Assembly: GCA_035544835.1 (NCBI GenBank)
Contig: DASZZV010000008.1
Span: 1 to 6,853 of the forward strand
Direction: 5' to 3'
Length of the DNA stretch: 6,853 nucleotides
Source: DASZZV01 sp035544835
GTDB lineage: Bacteria > Acidobacteriota > Thermoanaerobaculia > Gp7-AA8
A program made the position numbers and the translations under genes. The notes under the pieces were generated by a model that was not told the origin of the DNA, did no database searches, and worked only from the letters and a program-made list of their open reading frames with translations. Position 1 is the first letter of the stretch. The number at the start of each line of letters is the position of its first letter. Below, piece after piece: positions 5,760-6,853 of this stretch.

Positions 5760-6853
5760 TTGAATCCGATTGCCTATCTCGACTCGCTTCAAGGCAGTGG
5801 AATCCGTCCGGGGCTCACGCGCATGCGCCAGCTTCTGCGTGCGGCAGGGCATCCCGAGCGCGCCTTCCGAAGCATCCTGATTTCTGGAACGAACGGGAAA
5901 GGGTCGACGTCTGCGACTCTGGCCTCAATTCTGGAGTGCGCCGGCTACCGCACCGGTCTCTACACGTCGCCTCATCTCGTCGGTCTTCGCGAGCGGTGGC
6001 GCGTCGATCGTGACGATATTTCTGAGGACGTGCTGTTCGAGACTATCGCTCGGCTCCGCGCGATCTCATCGAGCAGTGGCGTCGTTCCAACTTATTTCGA
6101 AGCGCTCACGATTCTGGCTTTCTTCATCTTCGAAAGGGAGGAGTGCGAGATCGCGGTTCTGGAGGTAGGGATGGGTGGGCGACTCGACGCTACCAACGTC
6201 GTACGACCCATCGCCGCACTGATCGCGCCGATAGCCTTCGACCACATGGAGTTTCTCGGGCGCACCGTGAGGTCGATTGCCAGGGAAAAAGCTGGAATCA
6301 TTCATCGTGGTTGTGTGGCCGTCACGAGCAACACCGATCCTGCGGCAATCGAGGTTCTGGCTCGACGGTGCCGCAGATTTGATCTTCCTCTTCACGTGCT
6401 CGCTGAAGAGTGCTCCATCGAAAACCTGTCAGTGTCGGACCGGGGTACGTCATTCACCCTTCGTTCGCCGTCCTCGTCACGTCATCTCGAGACACCTCTG
6501 ATCGGCGCCCATCAAGCCGACAACGTCGCGCTTGCTGTCCGGGCCGCCGAGGAATTGGGTTCCACTCTCAACGGCATCGACGGCGCGGCCATCGATCGGG
6601 GTGTTGCCGAGACCACCTGGCGCGGGCGGCTGGAACGCTTCGATGTCGCCGGCAAGCAGGTCTGGGTAGATGGAGCGCATAACCCTCACGCCGCGGCGCG
6701 CGTCGCGGCCTTCGTTCGCGACCATCTTCCTCCGCCGAGAGTCCTTGTTCTGGCGATCATGGCCGACAAGGACGTGATCGCCGTAACCCGTGAACTGGTG
6801 CCGCTGGCTTCCCGCGTGATCGTCACGAGGGCCGACGTCACGCGGGGAATGGC
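5760..6853 (+). CDS. folC: Folylpolyglutamate synthase / dihydrofolate synthase (3' end missing)
   Basis: FolC adds L-glutamate to dihydropteroate and then to reduced folates using ATP, a cytosolic Mur-ligase-type reaction. The 364 codons present show AYLDSLQGSGIRPGLTRM (5-22), the P-loop SGTNGKGST (42-50), LYTSPHL (67-73), LEVGMGGRLDATN (134-146), FDHMEFLG (160-167), REKAGI (175-180) with the carbamylated-Lys-type position, GAHQADN (249-255), WRGRLE (287-292), DGAHNPHA (304-311) and MADKD (334-338). The family is usually about 420-440 residues, so roughly the last 60-75 lie beyond the window. TTG 5760 is chosen because the conserved N-terminus begins right after it. An in-frame ATG at 5685 would add 25 residues read through the repeat, and the ATG at 5823 would cut into conserved sequence. 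There is no strong Shine-Dalgarno site, only AAAAGA at 5746-5751. No frameshift is seen. Confidence 0.95.
   Translation, partial: MNPIAYLDSLQGSGIRPGLTRMRQLLRAAGHPERAFRSILISGTNGKGSTSATLASILECAGYRTGLYTSPHLVGLRERWRVDRDDISEDVLFETIARLRAISSSSGVVPTYFEALTILAFFIFEREECEIAVLEVGMGGRLDATNVVRPIAALIAPIAFDHMEFLGRTVRSIAREKAGIIHRGCVAVTSNTDPAAIEVLARRCRRFDLPLHVLAEECSIENLSVSDRGTSFTLRSPSSSRHLETPLIGAHQADNVALAVRAAEELGSTLNGIDGAAIDRGVAETTWRGRLERFDVAGKQVWVDGAHNPHAAARVAAFVRDHLPPPRVLVLAIMADKDVIAVTRELVPLASRVIVTRADVTRGM

Noticed and set aside
1..6853. A new defence, toxin-antitoxin or secondary-metabolite system
   Set aside because: All recognised genes are housekeeping or signalling genes. No pair or cluster has the size, order or motifs of such a system, so claiming one would go beyond the sequence.

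Overview
The window reads as chromosomal housekeeping DNA from a GC-rich, diderm (LPS-making) bacterium. It carries lpxC (lipid A), smpB (ribosome rescue), accD (fatty acid synthesis) and folC (folate), plus a GAF/HD-GYP signalling protein and an archaeal-type (type II) glyceraldehyde-3-phosphate dehydrogenase. Several intergenic gaps hold palindromic repeats. The mixture, including repeats of the GTCATCCCGAGC...GAGGGACCTCG and GGCACAGGCA...TGCCTGTG styles, would fit an Acidobacteriota-like genome. That placement is a tentative inference and no marker gene settles it.

Layout. Positions 1-295 carry no gene; they hold a long imperfect palindrome (14-248) beyond the 3' end of lpxC. lpxC runs leftward (1186 to 296). 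A divergent gap (1187-1392) separates it from a rightward gene for a 523-residue GAF + HD-GYP protein (1393-2964). smpB follows 12 nt later (2977-3453), with a perfect 9-bp hairpin overlapping its stop codon. A likely extended -10 promoter (3487-3495) and a Shine-Dalgarno site then serve the type II GAPDH gene (3539-4597). The 122-nt gap before accD contains a 19-bp inverted repeat built from a 7-nt tandem unit. accD (4720-5568) is followed by a 191-nt gap holding a two-fold symmetric array of four hairpins. folC (5760 to the right edge) starts at a TTG about 10 nt beyond that array and is cut off by the window end.

How the genes relate. All rightward genes are codirectional, but repeats or hairpins separate smpB/gap/accD/folC, so one simple operon is unlikely. 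The HD-GYP gene and smpB are probably cotranscribed. accD and folC are a common bacterial pair. The genes serve core envelope, lipid, folate and carbon metabolism rather than a shared accessory system. I found no defence island, CRISPR array, transposase, tRNA or rRNA. The most unusual items are the divergent HD-GYP active site, the archaeal-type GAPDH in a bacterial housekeeping cluster, and the three different palindromic repeat families in the gaps.
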